A program made the translations under genes and the position numbers. From Bimastos eiseni (taxonomy: Eukaryota; Annelida; Clitellata; Crassiclitellata; Lumbricidae): a DNA stretch of 64,000 nt. The notes under the pieces are model-generated. The model saw only the letters and a list, made by a program, of their open reading frames with translations, was not told the DNA's origin and searched no databases. The stretch is taken from positions 31,996,204 through 32,060,203 of the forward strand of contig OY365807.1 of assembly GCA_959347315.1 (NCBI GenBank), given 5' to 3'. Positions 55,168 through 61,100 of the stretch are shown one piece after another (within the stretch, counting starts at the first letter, position 1; each line of letters opens with the position of its first letter).

Positions 55168-58100
55168 AGCATCACAACGACATTAGTAATTAATTAACTA
55201 ATTAGTAACTAATTTTAGAAGGAGGGCGTAAACATACCCCTGACATGGGCTTTGCCACTGTGACCCATCCATTATATTGGTTGATGGCAAAGAAACCGGA
55301 GGGGTCTTTGCGCAGGAAATACTCCACTTTTCCGTTATCTCCTGCATCCCTGTCAGTTGCATAGACCTGTTTCACCCGCTTTCCCACCATACTCCGCTCT
55401 TCAATGCTTGTTGTATAATGTGGGAGGTTGAAAACTGGTGGGTTGTCATTTCTGTCCCCAATCTTAACCCGGAATGTGCAGAAACCGGCCAGTGTCTGGC
55501 TGCCCTGGTCTTCAGCTTTCACTGTAATTCCGTAATCTGTAACACCTATTTGGGCTTCTCGATCAAAGACATCTGCTGTTCGGATGATGCCAGTGATTGG
55601 ATCGATGTCAAACCGATCACTGCTCTGATCATTAGACTTGACAAGAGAATATGTGACATTGCCATTAGGGCCAGTGTCTAAGTCGACAGCCTTCACCTGC
55701 AAGTAGAACACAGGCAGAATTTCACAACTGTGCAAACCAGAGAATTTATCAAATCAAACCACGAAAGGAAACAAAAAGATGTTCTTTGTCAAGTTAGTCA
55801 TTGTTGTGTCCTTTCCTGTTACTGACAATTTTATTAAAACTGGCAGTTTTATAAATAAAATTATATTATTATAAATGTGCAACATTAAAACATGTAACAT
55901 AAATCAGTTGAACAGAGGAAAGCACAAGGCTATAACATGTCTACCAAAACATAAAATACCAACTGCTGATTCTAACAATCTAATTGATCAAAAAAATTAT
56001 GAATTATGACAATTTTGAAGACAATTACATTTTATCAAGCACCTTATTGCATTTACTATGCTACCAACTACCAAGAAAGAAAACAACTGCAAAACTTTAA
56101 TATAGCCACAAAAGTATCACAATGTTTGAGGATTGAAAACTTGGACACCAAGAAAGCACATCTCAAAAGTCTAAAGACATTCAAAAAGCAAAAAGTGCAT
56201 AGAGAAATAAACAAGGAATAACCAGGATTGGATTGAGGAAGGGAAATCATATAGCTATGTAAGAGGGAGAGAGATAAATGCTTTACTGCAAGAAACGCTC
56301 CAAATTAAGAACGATTTGCCAAACTGGAAGGAACACTAGAAGCAGACAGGCTAATCCATATGAACTGTACTGCTAGACAAATGAGTCTGACTGGGCTACT
56401 ACGAAGTATAGGAAAACATCATAAAAGATTGGAATTGAACAATTCACTGACTGATCTTCAAGATGAACATCAAACGAGTAATACCTAACCTACTAGAGGG
56501 TGATCTGCATTATTGGGGTAAAGACAACTGATCATTTCACCTGGAGACAGCTTAATGAAACACAGACTCCAATGCATTATTGGTCAAACATACAATCCAT
56601 GCAATTGTAGGTTATATTACATAATATATGGTACAAATGGTCAACTCACTCAACTGCACAAATTATATGGTATGCTATCATTGGCTAAGTGACACATTTT
56701 GGTTTGCCCTAATGGATGGCTAAATGTTCAATAAATTACAACACAAACAAACACTACAAAAATTCGTTATGAACAGCAATAATGTGATCATGATTAAACA
56801 GCAGTAGGCTACATAGCTAATTAAAGACTATGAATCAGAGTTCACTTAACAGGTCATTGCACGTGTCCTTCACATAACTAACTGTTTCTATTTTAGAACA
56901 CATTCTATATATATGTTACATTTTTATGATATATCTTCTACAATAATGTCTTGACCCTTCAACGACAAGCATGGTTTTCCCATGCATCTTACGTTTTAAT
57001 TGACTAAATGCCTCTAACAATGTCAACAACATCAATGCATTGAAAGACTGGTTTTCAGGCCAGAAGAAAATGATGAAGCAGATGATGATAATGAAGATGG
57101 TGAGCCAAACAACACCTTCCTTTTTGCTCCCTGTTATCCTGGCTGTTACATGTTGTCCTATATGGGTCACGAGATGAATTTTCTTGGCCACATATTTTCT
57201 TCCTTAAATTGATCTATATTGGTCAGTGTTTATAACCCTTGGGAAGGCAGGCGCTGACCCATTCTAATCCAACAAGCACAAGGGACAGAAGCGTCCATAA
57301 CAACGCATATAATCGCATGTCTGTGATGATTTAATTTAGGTACCTTGCGCAAGTAATGAATATTCATTCGCATGATAAATATTCACAAGACCACAAGAAC
57401 AGTAAATCCTTATTATGTCACATATAATTACTGATTCAGATACTGTTGAATACATTTACAGCATCCAACAACAACAGCAACAGAGAAATAATAAGAGCAG
57501 AGACAAAACAGACTGGAAAGTGTATTTAGTCATATTAATTCGATAAATCTTCACATAATCATAATAACAATAGTAATACTAATAATAATATTAAATAAAT
57601 AAACTCTATATGAGCTATAGGGGATCCTAAGTCCCTGAGGGATCCTGTAATAATACTAATACTAATATAACTGTTCATGTAAACAGAACCCCTAGATAGT
57701 TAATCAATATATGCATTCACATGCCCTTCTCTTTACCAACTACTGTCACACTAATGCACTATACAGCTAATCTGATTATTAAAATCAACAAAATAATTTT
57801 TTACACAGCATTTCATATCAAATGTAAACATATTCGTTCACCATTGGTGTCGTAACAAAAATGAGCAGGATAAAAGTGCACAGATAAATGAGTGCAGACA
57901 TATGCTAGCAGTGATAACAACTCTGACAAAAGAATGCAAGACAGCAATAAAATACAACATACCACCTAACTTCATAGGCAGTCTACTTTTACTATACAAT
58001 ATTTTTATCACTCATTAAGCTTTAAATAATTCATAATGTTAAGGTATCTGATAAGAAAACGACAACAATTTAATAATTTACGATGCTAAAAGGGAGTTTT

Positions 58101-61100
58101 ACCAAATATGTTGTGTGCTGCTTCAAAGCAAAAATTTCTTAAATTATTTTCTGCACGCTGTCGTCAGTGCACTTTTGTCATTGTGCGCCTAAGGCTGTGT
58201 ACTTTTGTCTTCATGCTTTTGTCCTGTGTGGTTTTGATGGGCAACCATCACTCATATTCAAAACTGGATTCATGAAAGCTTAAAAGATAGAAACAACTAG
58301 AAGCAATTACAGTGCAGAAGAGAAGAAACATCGAGGAAATTGAACTGGCCAGGAGCTTCCTGACGTCTGTCAAGATAATCTAAAGAAAATGCCTGACTTG
58401 GCACCATGACAATATAGTATTTAGGAATGCAATCCTAATGAAGGCATACGCATTCAGCAGTTATCCAATTGATTGCTATTGAAGAAGGAAACAGTACAAC
58501 AGCCAGCGATTTAATTGCCGTCTGTAATAAAATAGACCCACAAGATTTGCCATGTCATTTCATTTATCTACTTTTTTTATCTAATATGCATCTTTCAGAG
58601 AGATGATCCATTCACCAACGTCATTTTTACATTCTTCTTTCCCCTCCATGTCATCTATAATCCTCCTCTGACTTGGATTCATCACAGAAATGCGTACAAA
58701 GATAAGCTTTCTTCAAAGAAGAGGGCAGCAAGAAAAAATATACATACACTGTCATACAGTAAAACAAACAATGTATGATGTATATTTACAAGGACCATTT
58801 ACATAGCTCAATATATTCAAGAATGAATGCACTAACAATGATACACAGGCGTGCTATCCAGAGATGACGACTGGCATACTACAACGTCCTGTAACCAAGT
58901 GCAGAAGAGAAAGTCAAAGAGAAGCCAAAAGGATAAACAGAACAGGAAACAGTTGCAACTCAAAATAGAAATGATCTTTCTTACCTGTATCACGAAAGTA
59001 CCAACATTCTCCTTCTCCATCACAATCGGGTTGTAAGTTGCACAGTCAAGAAATCGAGGTGCATTGTTATTGATGTCTTTTATCTCTATGACAACAACTC
59101 CGTTGTTACGGCGACTGGTCGTTCCTCCGCAGCAGCCTCCGTTGTCAACTGCAGTGATGTTTAAACGATAGGATACCTGAGCCTTGTCCAGTGATCCAAC
59201 AAGTGTGATAATGCCAGACTTTGGATCTATGTTGAAAGGACCTTCAGTTATGCGACCACCTGCAGCAACAACATAAATACTCATCATGGGTTCACAAGGA
59301 TCACTATGCTTGTTATTCATAAGGAATAAAACGGAAAGACCAACAAAAAGAATCACAGTAGGAACACAACAATAGTAGAAACAATAAGAACAAACAAAGG
59401 AAAATGCACCATGTAAAATAATGAATAAATTTGTGGTCTCCTCTGGAATGGTCTAAAATCCAAATCAGAACAATATGACCGAAAATGGTTCAAAACCCAT
59501 TCCCCACTTATCTTAAGATGTGCCTATTTCAAGTCTACCACGTTTCAGTACATATTTCAAGTTCTTAAAGTTACAGTAATCTAGGCAACTGTAAAACAAT
59601 GCATTCAGACAAAGGGAAATGACACCAAATTATCTGTAAGTTATGAGTATTCATGTAAGCATACATGCCTGCACACATACATAGAAACGTACTTACACAC
59701 ACACACATTCACTGATCTATCCTCTGACAATAAGACGTCACAGTTAAACTAAAACAGCTTCATCAATTGATGCTGCTGCCATTGCCTTCAAAGCCACAAA
59801 ACCCACTGCCAACAATTACGGATTTTCAGCATTAGTATTGCCATTTTTCATAGTGTGGTTCAACAGCACTAAATCACCCAATCTCTAACCTATCTTTTCT
59901 ATTGAAGATGGTCACACAGATTGTTTCAATGCAATTGATATCTGGAGGCAAATTCCATATGTATTTTTTATTGCTTATCTTATTGGGGTCATTGATCCGA
60001 ATCTGGTAAATCTGCATGCCCTCTTTCAGGTGACTACAACCTTTGATGGTTGTTGACCAGGGTGTATTCTCTCAGAGCACCGTGATAGGTCATTTGGTAT
60101 CATGGGTAATTCTCAACATCAGAGGTGCCTGTTCCTCTCTGACCCCACCTAGTCAGTAGTATTTGATTCTACTGCTCAACCTGTTTCCCAATTTCATCTC
60201 GGCTGCCATAGGGTTACATCCTAAGTCTTCTGTTTTTGTATTGTATTGTATTTAAGTATTTCTGTAGCCCCTCTCCCAGTACAACCTAATCAGAGGCGCT
60301 CTCAGTGCGAAAAACCACGTGGGAATAGAAAAGTCTTAAGAATCCGAGCAGAAGCAGAAGCACCTCGAGTTTTTGTATCCTCTACATTGCCTGATCTGAA
60401 CACTGTTCTTCCATCCTGGGAGCTCACCTGCATGCTGATGATGCTCATGCATATATCCATGGCCAAGCTACTAGGGATGAATCAAAACTCGATTCGGAAA
60501 TTCAGCTAGGCCAAGTTTTGTAACATTCTGCAAAACTTCTACTCAGTAAAACAATGGGTCCGAGTTTTAATCTTTCCGATTTTCTGTTTTGAAGCGAAAC
60601 TCGGATTTTTTTATTTATGAAACGACAATCGACCTAGGTAAAAACACAAAATACTATTATTTTTATCTACAAAACGACAATCGACCTAACTAAAAGCACA
60701 AATGGTGCTAATAATAGTGTATAAAAGTTATTACTTCCTACAGAAAACTAAGTCAAAGCCAAAAAAAAGTCATAAAAGTTGTGCAAAGTGAAATCTAAAA
60801 ATCAAGGGTGTGAGACTTTTTAAATATTAGAAACTCGGACTCAGCCTCGGACTCGGCAAAATTCAGCTAAAAAACTCAGTACTCGGACTCGGCAAGAAAT
60901 TCAAACTCAGTTCATCCCTACCAGCTACAGAGGTAATCTACTCCTTCACAGAAATATGCTGAGACATTTTTAGTAATAAAGTGCATGGGTATCAACCCCA
61001 ACGTCTCCACATCCCCACTCCAATCTGTTCTCAATGCTTTTGCCAGATTCGTTGCCTGCCATCCTAATCTCCTCGTTTATGGTCAATCGATTGCGCTAGC

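Noticed and set aside
56916..57191. 91-codon minus-strand frame with a hydrophobic segment
   Set aside because: No family resemblance, no splice context, and it lies in a long cadherin intron. It cannot be supported as a gene.
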